Below, piece by piece: positions 40,291 through 48,700 of a DNA stretch of 64,000 bases; the stretch's first letter is position 1; each line of letters starts with the position of its first letter. The notes under the pieces are model-generated. The model was not told where the DNA came from and made no database searches. It saw only the letters and a list, made by a program, of their open reading frames with translations. The stretch is from NCBI GenBank assembly GCA_001784175.1, contig MFPR01000040.1:1-64000 (forward strand), in the 5' to 3' direction. The position numbers were made by a program, and so were the translations under genes. This DNA is from Candidatus Lindowbacteria bacterium RIFCSPLOWO2_12_FULL_62_27. GTDB taxonomy: Bacteria; Lindowbacteria; 2-12-FULL-62-27.

Positions 40291-40306
40291 TGTGACCAAG
40301 ATCACA
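40291..40306. promoter_or_regulatory. CRP/FNR-family binding site
   Basis: TGTGACCAAGATCACA contains both perfect half-sites TGTGA and TCACA with a 6-bp spacer, the Escherichia coli CRP consensus arrangement. It lies just after the stop of the helical protein gene and about 50 bp upstream of the predicted transcription start for the next gene, so activation of that lipoprotein gene is the natural reading. No CRP homologue is encoded in the window. Confidence 0.55.
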
Positions 40307-40316
40307 ATCTTTTCCC

Positions 40317-40344
40317 TTGCCTTGTCCCGGAAATAACTTAAAAT
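40317..40344 (+). promoter_or_regulatory. Sigma70-like promoter of the lipoprotein gene
   Basis: TTGCCT (40317-40322) and TAAAAT (40339-40344) with a 16-bp spacer, downstream of the CRP-type site. The predicted start near 40351 leaves an untranslated leader of about 87 nt before the ATG at 40438. Match quality is moderate and spacing to the CRP-type site is not a textbook class I or II distance. Confidence 0.4.
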
Positions 40345-40437
40345 AAGGAAGGTAAACCTCGTTTCTCGTAAATATGGGATAGCATCAAGCTGATCGTTTT
40401 CGTCCAGAGGGGGCAACCGGGGTTTTGGGGATCGGTC

Positions 40438-41514
40438 ATGAATGCGCCGGGATTGAAAATCGATTGGCGCTTTGGGGTGGTTGGGGTACTTCTATCCGTG
40501 ACGGCCGCGTGTAGTCCTCTGTCCATGGGCTATACCCAGCGGCTCAAGCCTCTCCACATCGTCACCTATGCGACCACCGACAACAAGGTGCTCAAGAAAC
40601 GCGCCTATTTCGAGGACAATTACTCGAATGTCATCACGCTGACCGACTATGTCAAAGACGGGCTTCTTCCGTACGACGACCGCGATGGGATGGTCGATCA
40701 GATCAGCCTGGAGGTCTACAACCGCGGCCTTTTGATGGATTTCTTCGTTCAGGACGGGTCCATCTACTCGGACCATCTCCTGTTGCAGAAGGAGAAGTCC
40801 ATGGATGGCGTGAACATGGACGCCATCCGGGTACTGACTGAGAAGTTCGTGCATCAGAACGATTATGTGAAGACGGCCTCCGTCAAGACCGAATATGAAA
40901 TCGCGCTCCACCGGATCATCCCCGAACAGGCCCAGGCGGTCGTCGAAGTCGACGGGCAGCAGGAGAAGCTCCGGCAGGGCGTGCTGCAGAAAGTCGGCGG
41001 CGTCTATGTGCTGCTCGACAGGATCACGCGGTATGGCATCAAGGAATTCGACGACCGGCTCGATTCCGGGTTCGTCGTGGTCCGTATCGGCAACCAGGGC
41101 GTGCTCCTCCAGGCGGGCCAGCGGTCCAGGATCAGCATCGACCCCGCCCAGGCCGGCCGCAAGAAACTTCTCAAGACGGAGAAAACCAATTTCGTCTTCG
41201 TCGTCCACCGGCACGACGCTCCGGACCGCGCGCAGAGCGAACTCGAAGACATCTTCCACACGTTCCTGGTCGATCAGCCGGGCCACGAGCACGTCTGCTA
41301 CGACCGGATCGTCCGGGAGATGGACGCCGCATTTTCGTCAGACTCGAGCGCCGTCTCCGGATACAAGGTCGTCGAGGACCCCTTCGCCAAAGACCGCCCG
41401 GCCGGGTTTGCGGCCCAGGTCAAGGACCAGATCAAAACCCGCATGGGCGAACTCTACCAGTTCCTCTCCTCCCTCACCGGCCCCACCCTCGCCATCCGCG
41501 GCTTCGTTCGGTAG
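40438..41514 (+). CDS. Lipoprotein of unknown function
   Basis: A 358-residue product. Residues 1-25 (MNAPGLKIDWRFGVVGVLLS, VTAAC) form a lipoprotein signal with lipobox TAAC, so Cys25 is probably lipidated and the protein envelope-anchored. The mature part is mixed alpha/beta with several acidic and aromatic stretches (YFEDNYSNVITLTDYV, GLLMDFFVQDGSIYSDHLLL). It ends in a helical segment (VKDQIKTRMGELYQFLSSL). A GGGGATCGG precedes the ATG as a weak ribosome-binding site. I do not recognise the family. It stands alone behind a CRP-type site and ends before a dispersed repeat that separates it from the glycan locus. Confidence 0.78.
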   Translation: MNAPGLKIDWRFGVVGVLLSVTAACSPLSMGYTQRLKPLHIVTYATTDNKVLKKRAYFEDNYSNVITLTDYVKDGLLPYDDRDGMVDQISLEVYNRGLLMDFFVQDGSIYSDHLLLQKEKSMDGVNMDAIRVLTEKFVHQNDYVKTASVKTEYEIALHRIIPEQAQAVVEVDGQQEKLRQGVLQKVGGVYVLLDRITRYGIKEFDDRLDSGFVVVRIGNQGVLLQAGQRSRISIDPAQAGRKKLLKTEKTNFVFVVHRHDAPDRAQSELEDIFHTFLVDQPGHEHVCYDRIVREMDAAFSSDSSAVSGYKVVEDPFAKDRPAGFAAQVKDQIKTRMGELYQFLSSLTGPTLAIRGFVR

Positions 41515-41525
41515 CGTGTAAGTTA

Positions 41526-41560
41526 TTTCCCCCATTGAAAAGGGGGGATGAAGGGGGGTT
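41526..41560. repeat. Dispersed repeat family 4 (CCCCC...GGGGGGATGAAGGGGGG)
   Basis: A CCCCC run, a short A-rich loop and GGGGGGATGAAGGGGGGTT form an imperfect palindrome with a duplicated G-run. The same pattern occurs inside a coding region at 60271-60301, and a half copy (CCCCCCTTCATC) lies at 51461. Confidence 0.65.
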
Positions 41561-41621
41561 CAAGCTCGCTATTGCCCCCGCCGGGGTTTGCTGTCATGAT
41601 GCGCCGAAACGGAGGTTGTCC

Positions 41622-44600
41622 ATGTGGAGCCGCGCTGCCATTCGGTCGTTCATCCTGTGTGCGTTGATGTCCCTCGCGCCGCCTGTGTGGGCGGCCGAGG
41701 CGAAAATGTCGGTCATCGAGAAGTTCGAGACGGCGGAGGGCTGGACCAAATTCCAGGGCGACGGCGTGGGATTCGACATCGGTTCCGAGGAGGGCGTCGA
41801 AGGCCGCGCGCTGGCCCTCCGGTTTGATTTCACCGGCAACAAGGCCTTCGCCGTCGCCGGGAAAAAGATGCCGGTTCGGCTGCCTGAAAATTACAAGCTC
41901 ACCTTTTATGTCCGCGGGGACGCGCCCGACAACCATCTGGAGTTGAAGCTGGTGGACGCAGCCGGCAATGTCTTCTGGAAAAAATTTTCCGATTTTGCGT
42001 TTCCCAAAGACTGGAGGAAAATCTCCATTCTGAAGCGGGACATCACGTTCGCATGGGGACCTTCGAAATATGACGACCTCCGGGAGGTCGACCGGATGGA
42101 AGTCGGCGTTTCCTGCGGGAGCGGCGGGACGGGCGCCGTCTGGTTTGACGAGCTGACCCTGGTTGAACTGCCGGCGTCCCCGCCCGAACCGAAACCGGAC
42201 CTGCAGCGCGCCCGCGTCACGGCGTCGAGCGTTCAGGAGGACCGGTTCGGCGCGAAGGCCGCCATGGACGGTGATTTCGGCACGCGGTGGTCAAGCGGGT
42301 TCAACGACGCCGAATGGCTCGTCATCGATCTGGGCGAAATCCGCGATCTGGCGGGACTCACGATCTTCTGGGAAGCCGCCTTCGGCGAGGCGTACGATGT
42401 GCTGCTTTCGGAGGACGGCGATGTCTATCGAACCGTCCACACGGAAGCGCGGGGCGACGGAAACCGCGATCTCATCTTTTTCCGGAAACAGAACGCGAGA
42501 TTCATCAAAATCGCCGGCCGCCGGCGCGGGACGGCATGGGGATACTCGATCTTCGAGGTCCAGCCGGTATTTGGCGCGGTCGCGCCCGACATCACGGCGT
42601 CGTCCAATCCCCATGATGCCCCGGCCGCACTGGACGGCGACCCGCAAACCGTTTGGGCGGCCGGCAAAGGCGCCCGGCAGAGCCTGACGATCGATTTCAA
42701 AAAAAGTATGTCCCTCGGCGGTTTTTTCATCCGGCTGGGATCATCGCCCGTCGTCCGTCGGGTCGTATCGGTGTCGGACGACGGCGAATCCTGGGAGGAG
42801 GTCGTGTCCTCCAACCGCAGAGCGGCCGGGACCGATTACATTTTCATGCCCGCGACGGATGGGCGGTACTTCAAACTTGATCTCACTGCGACCGGTGGGC
42901 CGCCGGCCGTCGCCGACATCACGCTCAAAGGGCCGGAGGAGAAAAGCACGCCCCAGCGGATCCTCGAAATCGCGGCGCTGGAATCTCCCAGAGGCTCATA
43001 CCCGCGATGGCTCAGCAAACAACAGGAGTACTGGACGGTCGTGGGCGCCGTGGACGACGACCAGGAGAGCCTTCTGTCGGAGGACGGCGTGCTCGAACCG
43101 TGGCACCGGAGCCACACCGTCGCGCCGTTTCTGAAAATCAACGGGCGACTGCGGACGTACGCGGATGTCGAAACGGAACAAGAGCTCGCCGACGGGTATC
43201 TCCCGCTGCCCCGCGTTGTCTGGAAAAGCGTCGAGTGCGATTTGATCATCGAGGCCTTTGCGGCGGGCAGCGCCCAGAAAACGTCCACGTATCTGACGTA
43301 TACGGTCGTCAACAAAACGGCCGCGCCGCTCGCGGGGCAATTCTATCTCGCCATCCGGCCCCTGCAGGTCAATCCGCCCTGGATGCACGGCGGGCTGGCC
43401 GAAATCAGAACGATCGAATACGATCGCCTCAAGCCCGGATTCATGAGCCTGAACGGCCGCCCTGCTCTGTTCGTTCCGCGTCCCCCGGACACCTATGGGA
43501 CTGCGGCCTTCAAGAGCGCCGACCAGTACGGCGACATTGTCGAGGACATTCGAGCCGGCGCCCTGTCCGTGGGCGCCGACACGTTCAGCGATCCGCAGGG
43601 CTTGGGATCGGCCGCGCTCGAGTATGCGTTCAACATCGAACCGGGCGCGCGGGCGCAGTGGAATTTTGCGGTCCCGCTGCACGAGGAAAGCGAGATCGAT
43701 CCGGCCGGCGTCAGAGACGCCGGCACTTGGGGCGCCGGAGGCGCTGATCCGGCCGGCGATGTGGAGGCCGGACGGTCCGCCGTCCTGGAATTCTGGAGGG
43801 ACAAACTGAGCCGGATCCGGATCGAGTTGCCCGATACGGAATTCGTCCGGACACTTCAATCGAACATCGCCTACATCCTCATCAACGACGACCGGTTCCG
43901 GCTGCAGCCCGGATCGAGAAACTACGAAGCCTCCTGGATGCGCGATGGGTCGATCGCGGCCCAGGCGCTCCTCGCCATGGGTTACACCTCGGAGGTGGAA
44001 CGGTACCTGAACTGGATTTCCGGGTTTGTCGGCGCCGACGGATGGGTCCCGTTCATCGTCAGCAACACCGACAAGATCGAAACGCACGGCTGGAAGGAAT
44101 TCGACAGCCAGGGCCAGTACATCTTTGCGCTCCTTCAATATTATCTGTATACAAAGGACGAGCCGTTCCTGCGCGACAAGGCCGGCCGTATCGACAGCGA
44201 CGTCCAATTCATCAGGAACCTGCGGGCGGAGCGAAAGACGGCGGACTATGAGAAGCCGGACCAGCGCGAATTTTTCGGCCTGTTTCCGGAATCGGTCAGC
44301 CATGAGGGATACATCGATCCGCCGCGCCACAGTTACTGGGATTGCTTCTGGGGCGTGAGGGGACTGGAGGACGCGGCCCGGATTTTCCGGATTCTCGGGG
44401 ACGGCGAAAAAAGCAAACGGGCCGAGGAGGAGCGGCGTGACTTTCAAACCTGTTTGTACGAATCAATCGGGCGGGTGGTCGAGAAGAAGAAGATCGATTA
44501 CATGCCCGGCTGCGCGGAATTGGGCGATCCAGATCCTACCGCGTCGGCCGCCGCCCTCTGGCCCTGCGGCCAGCTTGGAAACCTCCCGCGGCCGCTGGCG

Positions 44601-45206
44601 CTCGCGACGTTCGAGCGGTACTGGACCGATCTTCAGAAGAGAGGCGATCCGAACTGGAAGGGCGGATTCACGCCCTACGAAATCCGGAACGCCAACGCCT
44701 ATCTGTTAACCGGGCAGGCGGACCGGGCGCACGCCATGCTGAAGAGATATTTCGAATGGAAGCGGCCGAGGGCGTGGAACCACTGGGCCGAGGTCGTCGT
44801 GTCGGACTACCGGCTCGCGCAGTATCTCGGCGACATGCCGCACACGTGGATCGGCGCGGAATTCGTCAACGGGGTCCGGAACATGCTGGTGATGGAGTCG
44901 GGGGACGCCCTGTATCTCGGCAAAGGCATTTGCAGAGAATGGGTCGAGCCGGGTAAGACCGTCGCCGTCACCGAACTGCCGACGCACTTCGGCCCGGTTT
45001 CATACAAAATTGAATCCCGTGAGCAGTCGATCGAAGTCCGCGTGGACGGCCAACTGACAGGGGCCGACACCATCGTGTTCGCGTCGCCGCCGGCCGGGAA
45101 AGACATCGCCGCCGTCCTCGTGGACGATCAACCCTACGCCGGCTGGCGCTCCGGCGAGATCGTTCTACCGCAACTTCCGGCCAAGATCGTCTTTCAACTC
45201 AAGTAG
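41622..45206 (+). CDS. Secreted F5/8C-containing six-hairpin glycosidase-like protein
   Basis: The ATG at 41622 is preceded by GGAGG with 6-nt spacing and begins MWSRAAIRSFILCALMSLAP, cleaved near VWA-A. The upstream ATG at 41535 overlaps a dispersed repeat and is rejected. The 1,194-residue protein has a CIA30/CBM11-like sandwich (about 28-185), two discoidin/F5-8C modules (about 193-316, with DGDFGTRWSS; about 318-436, with ALDGDPQTVWAA), a super-sandwich domain (440-720) and an (alpha/alpha)6 domain (about 727-1125, NYEASWMRDGSIAAQALLAM). This architecture is typical of secreted polysaccharide-active enzymes of the GH15/GH65/GH94-like clans, but the exact family is not clear. Its 3' end overlaps the convergent GH94 gene by 13 bp. 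A family-3 dispersed repeat is inserted in frame around residue 700. Confidence 0.8.
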   Translation: MWSRAAIRSFILCALMSLAPPVWAAEAKMSVIEKFETAEGWTKFQGDGVGFDIGSEEGVEGRALALRFDFTGNKAFAVAGKKMPVRLPENYKLTFYVRGDAPDNHLELKLVDAAGNVFWKKFSDFAFPKDWRKISILKRDITFAWGPSKYDDLREVDRMEVGVSCGSGGTGAVWFDELTLVELPASPPEPKPDLQRARVTASSVQEDRFGAKAAMDGDFGTRWSSGFNDAEWLVIDLGEIRDLAGLTIFWEAAFGEAYDVLLSEDGDVYRTVHTEARGDGNRDLIFFRKQNARFIKIAGRRRGTAWGYSIFEVQPVFGAVAPDITASSNPHDAPAALDGDPQTVWAAGKGARQSLTIDFKKSMSLGGFFIRLGSSPVVRRVVSVSDDGESWEEVVSSNRRAAGTDYIFMPATDGRYFKLDLTATGGPPAVADITLKGPEEKSTPQRILEIAALESPRGSYPRWLSKQQEYWTVVGAVDDDQESLLSEDGVLEPWHRSHTVAPFLKINGRLRTYADVETEQELADGYLPLPRVVWKSVECDLIIEAFAAGSAQKTSTYLTYTVVNKTAAPLAGQFYLAIRPLQVNPPWMHGGLAEIRTIEYDRLKPGFMSLNGRPALFVPRPPDTYGTAAFKSADQYGDIVEDIRAGALSVGADTFSDPQGLGSAALEYAFNIEPGARAQWNFAVPLHEESEIDPAGVRDAGTWGAGGADPAGDVEAGRSAVLEFWRDKLSRIRIELPDTEFVRTLQSNIAYILINDDRFRLQPGSRNYEASWMRDGSIAAQALLAMGYTSEVERYLNWISGFVGADGWVPFIVSNTDKIETHGWKEFDSQGQYIFALLQYYLYTKDEPFLRDKAGRIDSDVQFIRNLRAERKTADYEKPDQREFFGLFPESVSHEGYIDPPRHSYWDCFWGVRGLEDAARIFRILGDGEKSKRAEEERRDFQTCLYESIGRVVEKKKIDYMPGCAELGDPDPTASAAALWPCGQLGNLPRPLALATFERYWTDLQKRGDPNWKGGFTPYEIRNANAYLLTGQADRAHAMLKRYFEWKRPRAWNHWAEVVVSDYRLAQYLGDMPHTWIGAEFVNGVRNMLVMESGDALYLGKGICREWVEPGKTVAVTELPTHFGPVSYKIESREQSIEVRVDGQLTGADTIVFASPPAGKDIAAVLVDDQPYAGWRSGEIVLPQLPAKIVFQLK
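43705..43752. repeat. Dispersed repeat family 3 (reverse orientation, in frame)
   Basis: It contains GGCGTCAGAGACGCCGGCAC followed by TTGGGGCGCCGGAGGCGCTG, the reverse complement of the element at 53041 and 62590. It is in frame within the six-hairpin enzyme gene and encodes GVRDAGTWGAGGADPAG between the sandwich and helical domains. Confidence 0.75.
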
Positions 45207-48200
45207 ACGCGGACGGCGTGGGATCGCCGGTCGTTCGTCAGCGGCACCCGCCCGTCGTTCACGGGCCGGCCGTCCAGAAGAATCTTTGCGGCTGCCCGAC
45301 GGCCACGGATCGTATTGCTCACCTCGATCCGGTACACCGTATCGCGGTACCGGTACGTCATCGAGTACCCCGGCCAGTCGGCGGGAACGCAGGGATCGAC
45401 GGTGAAGGACTTGCCTTGAAGCTTCAGCCCCAGCAGCCACTCGATACCGATGCGGTACATCCAGCCGGCCGAGCCCGTGTACCACGTCCATCCGCCGCGG
45501 CCGGTGTACGGCTCGACGCCGTACACGTCGGCGGCCATGACGTAAGGCTCGACTTTGTAGCGCTCGACGGCCGCCGGCGATCCGGCGTGCCGGACGGGAT
45601 TGATGAGATTGAATAGGGATACGGCGCGGGCGCGGTCCTTGAGCATGGCGTATGCGAGGATCACCCAGGTGGAGGCATGCGAATACTGGCCGCCGTTCTC
45701 GCGCACGCCCGCGACGTATCCTTTGATATAGCCGGGATCCAGTTTGGATCGATCGAAGGGCGGAGTCAAAAGAAGGATGAGCCCGCTCTTGCGGCGAATC
45801 AGATGCCGGTCCAGCGCCTTCATCGCGCGCCGCGCGCGCGCGCGGTCGGCCGCGCCGGAAATCACGGCCCAGGATTGCGCGAGGGAGTCGATCCGGCACT
45901 CGTCATTGCGCGCCGCGCCCAGCGGCGTGCCGTCGTCCATGTAGGCGCGCCGGTACCAGCCGCCGTCCCAGGCGTGGCGTTCGATCGAGCCGGCGATATC
46001 CCCGGCGGTCCGGCGAAACTCTTGCGCGCGACGGCCGTCGCCAAGCGATTCGCACACGCGCGAGAACCGGTTCAGCACGTCGATCAGAAACCAGCCCAGC
46101 CACACGCTCTCTCCCTTGCCCCGGTGGCCCACCCGGTTCATGCCGTCGTTCCAGTCGCAGGAACCGATGAGCGGCAGACCGTGCCGGCCGAGGCGGACGC
46201 CTTTCCGGATCGATTTCAGACAATGCTCGTAGAGCGTGCCCCGCCGGGCGGAGATTCTCGGAATGAAACAGCATTCCTGCTCGTGCTTCGGTACCGGTTT
46301 GCCTTCAACATAGGGAATTTTTTCGTTCAGCACGGAGTGATCGCCCGTCGCGGCGATGTAGTCGGAGACGACGTACGGCAAAAACAACAGATCGTCGGAA
46401 CACCGCGTGCGTGGCCCCATCCCAAACGGCGGATGCCACCAGTGCTGCACGTCCCCCTCGACGAATTGCCGCGCGGCGGACCGCAGGATGTGTTCGCGAA
46501 CGAGATGGGGCGCTGAATAAACGAGCGCGCGGGCGTCCTGAAGCTGATCGCGAAACCCGAACGCGCCGCCGGATTGATAGAACGCCGACCGCGACCAGAT
46601 CCTGCACGACAGGGTCTGGTACAGGAGCCAGCGGTTGAGCATGAGGTCGAGCGCACGGTCCGGCGTGCGGACCTGCACGGCGCCGAGGACGCGGTCCCAG
46701 TGTTCCCGGGCCGCCGCGAGCGCCCGGTCGGCCGCGCCGTGTTTCCTGTATTTCCGGGCGACGGCCCGCGCCTCCCGCGCATCGCGTCCTTGGCCGAGGA
46801 GAAACACGATTTCGCGGCTTTGATTCGGCGCGAGGTCGAACACGACTTGGAGGGCGGCGCAGGGATCCTGAGGAATCCCCCTCTCCTCCTGAGGATTTCC
46901 CCTCTCCCCCCTTGGGGGGAGAGGGTTGGGGTGAGGGGGCTGGAAGGCCGCCGGCGAGCGCAGGACGCCCTGCGGCCCCAGAAACTCGGCGCGGCTGCAG
47001 GTGCCGGCGCGGGGAAACGCGGCGGCGCAGTCGAGAAACGCGACGCGCCCGGGAAACGGGCCGGCCTTTCGATTCCGCGCCATCAATATGCCGGTCCGGC
47101 GGTCCTGCCAGGACTCGACGTGCGGATGGGTTTCGGGGCGCGTCACGCCCAGGACCCACTCGGCGTAGAGCGTAGCGGACACTTTTCGATATCGACCCGA
47201 ACGGTTTTTCAAAACAAGCCTGTATATTTTGACCGGATCATTCATCGGGCAATACAGGGACAGCCGCTGGTCCATGCCGTGGCTCGAATGCTCGAACACG
47301 GAGTATCCCTGGCCGTGGCGGATCACGTACGGCGCGCCGTCCCGGATCGGCGAGCAGGTCGTTGTCCAAACCTCGCCGGTTTCCTCGTCGCGCAGATACA
47401 GAACTTCACCGGGTGGATCGCTGACCGGATCGTTCGACCACGGCGTCAGCTTGTTCTCCCGGCTGTTCTCCGACCACGTGTATCCGGCGCCGGACTCGGA
47501 AACCTGGAACCCGAACCGCGGATTGGACACCACGTTCACCCACGGCGCCGGCGTCGTGCGGCCTTTCTCCAGCACGATGATGTATTCGCGGCCGTCGGCG
47601 CTGAACCCGCCGAGACCGTTGTATTCGACCAGCGTTTTTTTGTCCCACCCTCTCCCCCGTGTGTTCCCCCCTCTCCCCCGTAAGGGGGAGAGGGTTGGGG
47701 TGAGGGGGCTTTGAACCGGTCCCGGACTGAAATTCTCGAACGGCGCGCGATTCTTAGGAATGCGGCCGAACACGCGCGCGACCGCATCCGGATTGTGATA
47801 TCGAGAAATCATTTCTAGCGCGCGCCGTCGGTCGGGCGCGGCGCCGGTGATGAAGCTCACGCGCGCCTCCGCGCCGGCCGGGATCCGAAGGATCGTCCGG
47901 AGACTCAGAATCGGATCGAGCACAGCGCCGGTCGATCCGCTCATCCGAAAGCCTTTCTCCATCGCCGCCGGATGATCGACCGTCCGGCCGCGGCCGATGA
48001 AGCGCGCGCGGTCGGTTTCGTACTGGACCCGGCCGGGCGGTTTCCCGTTTGGCCCGACGAGCGTATGAAACATCCAGATGGTTTTTTCATTTGCCGACCG
48101 GGGCCGGCGAAACGCCAGAATCGCGCTTGCGCGTTTGTCAAATTGCGTCTGGACAAACAGATTGCTGAACGCCGGATGGGACAGATCCGCCGAGGCCGGC

Positions 48201-48610
48201 GCCAGAACCGCCTCCAGGTAGCTGGTCAGCTCGATGTCGCGAGATTCATCGGAAAGATTGCTGATCGTGACCCGCCTGATTTCCGCGCGTTCATTCGGTG
48301 TAACGACGATTTCCGTCCGCAACTCCATGAACGGATACGAACTCACATACTCGGATTTGTCCGAAGAGAACCTGTATCGAAAAATCCCGGAAGCGGCCCG
48401 GACCGGCAGAAACGCCGCCGACACGACGGCGTTCGTCATCCTATCCCGCGCGTAAATAAACGGCCCCCACCCGTCCGTCGTCGGGTCATCCCGCCAGCGC
48501 GTCAGGTCCAGAGTCTGGCCGTGGATCGAGCAGAAGCTTTTCCCGCCGCCACCGTTCGTCAGAAGAACGGAATAGAAGCCGTTAGAAAGAATGCAGCTTT
48601 CCTTCCGCAT
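45194..48610 (-). CDS. GH94 phosphorylase, probable 1,2-beta-oligoglucan phosphorylase
   Basis: A 1,138-residue product starting MRKESCILSNGFYSVLLTN with no signal peptide, so cytoplasmic. The N-terminal half (SNGFYSVLLTN, LTRWRDDPTTDGWGPFIYAR, SHPAFSNLFVQT, YETDRARFIGRGRT) reads like the GH94 part of cyclic beta-1,2-glucan synthases (NdvB/ChvB) and of 1,2-beta-oligoglucan phosphorylases. The latter are about 1,100 residues, close to this length. The helical domain has WHPPFGMGPRTRCSDDLLFL and the GH94 signature GSCDWNDGMN (Asp822 of NDG is the likely general acid). The GT84 synthase and membrane segments of NdvB are absent. Expected reaction: phosphorolysis of beta-1,2-gluco-oligosaccharides to glucose 1-phosphate. 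Two family-1 repeats are inserted in frame, encoding proline/arginine-rich peptides. The gene is divergent from a GH144-type gene across 90 bp. Substrate specificity is inferred. Confidence 0.85.
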   Translation of the reverse strand: MRKESCILSNGFYSVLLTNGGGGKSFCSIHGQTLDLTRWRDDPTTDGWGPFIYARDRMTNAVVSAAFLPVRAASGIFRYRFSSDKSEYVSSYPFMELRTEIVVTPNERAEIRRVTISNLSDESRDIELTSYLEAVLAPASADLSHPAFSNLFVQTQFDKRASAILAFRRPRSANEKTIWMFHTLVGPNGKPPGRVQYETDRARFIGRGRTVDHPAAMEKGFRMSGSTGAVLDPILSLRTILRIPAGAEARVSFITGAAPDRRRALEMISRYHNPDAVARVFGRIPKNRAPFENFSPGPVQSPLTPTLSPLRGRGGNTRGRGWDKKTLVEYNGLGGFSADGREYIIVLEKGRTTPAPWVNVVSNPRFGFQVSESGAGYTWSENSRENKLTPWSNDPVSDPPGEVLYLRDEETGEVWTTTCSPIRDGAPYVIRHGQGYSVFEHSSHGMDQRLSLYCPMNDPVKIYRLVLKNRSGRYRKVSATLYAEWVLGVTRPETHPHVESWQDRRTGILMARNRKAGPFPGRVAFLDCAAAFPRAGTCSRAEFLGPQGVLRSPAAFQPPHPNPLPPRGERGNPQEERGIPQDPCAALQVVFDLAPNQSREIVFLLGQGRDAREARAVARKYRKHGAADRALAAAREHWDRVLGAVQVRTPDRALDLMLNRWLLYQTLSCRIWSRSAFYQSGGAFGFRDQLQDARALVYSAPHLVREHILRSAARQFVEGDVQHWWHPPFGMGPRTRCSDDLLFLPYVVSDYIAATGDHSVLNEKIPYVEGKPVPKHEQECCFIPRISARRGTLYEHCLKSIRKGVRLGRHGLPLIGSCDWNDGMNRVGHRGKGESVWLGWFLIDVLNRFSRVCESLGDGRRAQEFRRTAGDIAGSIERHAWDGGWYRRAYMDDGTPLGAARNDECRIDSLAQSWAVISGAADRARARRAMKALDRHLIRRKSGLILLLTPPFDRSKLDPGYIKGYVAGVRENGGQYSHASTWVILAYAMLKDRARAVSLFNLINPVRHAGSPAAVERYKVEPYVMAADVYGVEPYTGRGGWTWYTGSAGWMYRIGIEWLLGLKLQGKSFTVDPCVPADWPGYSMTYRYRDTVYRIEVSNTIRGRRAAAKILLDGRPVNDGRVPLTNDRRSHAVRVYLS
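46875..46941. repeat. Dispersed repeat family 1, in frame in the GH94 gene
   Basis: The core palindrome CCCCTCTCCCCCC-TT-GGGGGGAGAGGG is followed by TTGGGGTGAGGGGG. It encodes a peptide with PHPNPLPPRGERGNP in the GH94 protein, whose flanking sequence continues as expected for the family, so the insertion is tolerated. Confidence 0.75.
47646..47711. repeat. Dispersed repeat family 1, second copy in the GH94 gene
   Basis: CCCTCTCCCCC...GGGGGAGAGGG followed by TTGGGGTGAGGGGG, same orientation as the copy at 46875. It encodes SPLTPTLSPLRGRGGNTRGR between the N-terminal sandwich and the following domain. Confidence 0.75.
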
Positions 48611-48700
48611 AGACTCTGGCCAATATCAGCATCAGCGGCAATTCGCAAGTGATTACAAAAGTCTTGTTTTCCTTCCGCTGCGGACTTAGGATCGCCTGCG

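Noticed and set aside
40291-40315. The TGTGA...TCACA palindrome as a terminator of the helical protein gene
   Set aside because: The stem is only 5 bp with a 6-nt loop. The following ATCTTTT is suggestive but too weak, and the CRP-type match is the better explanation.
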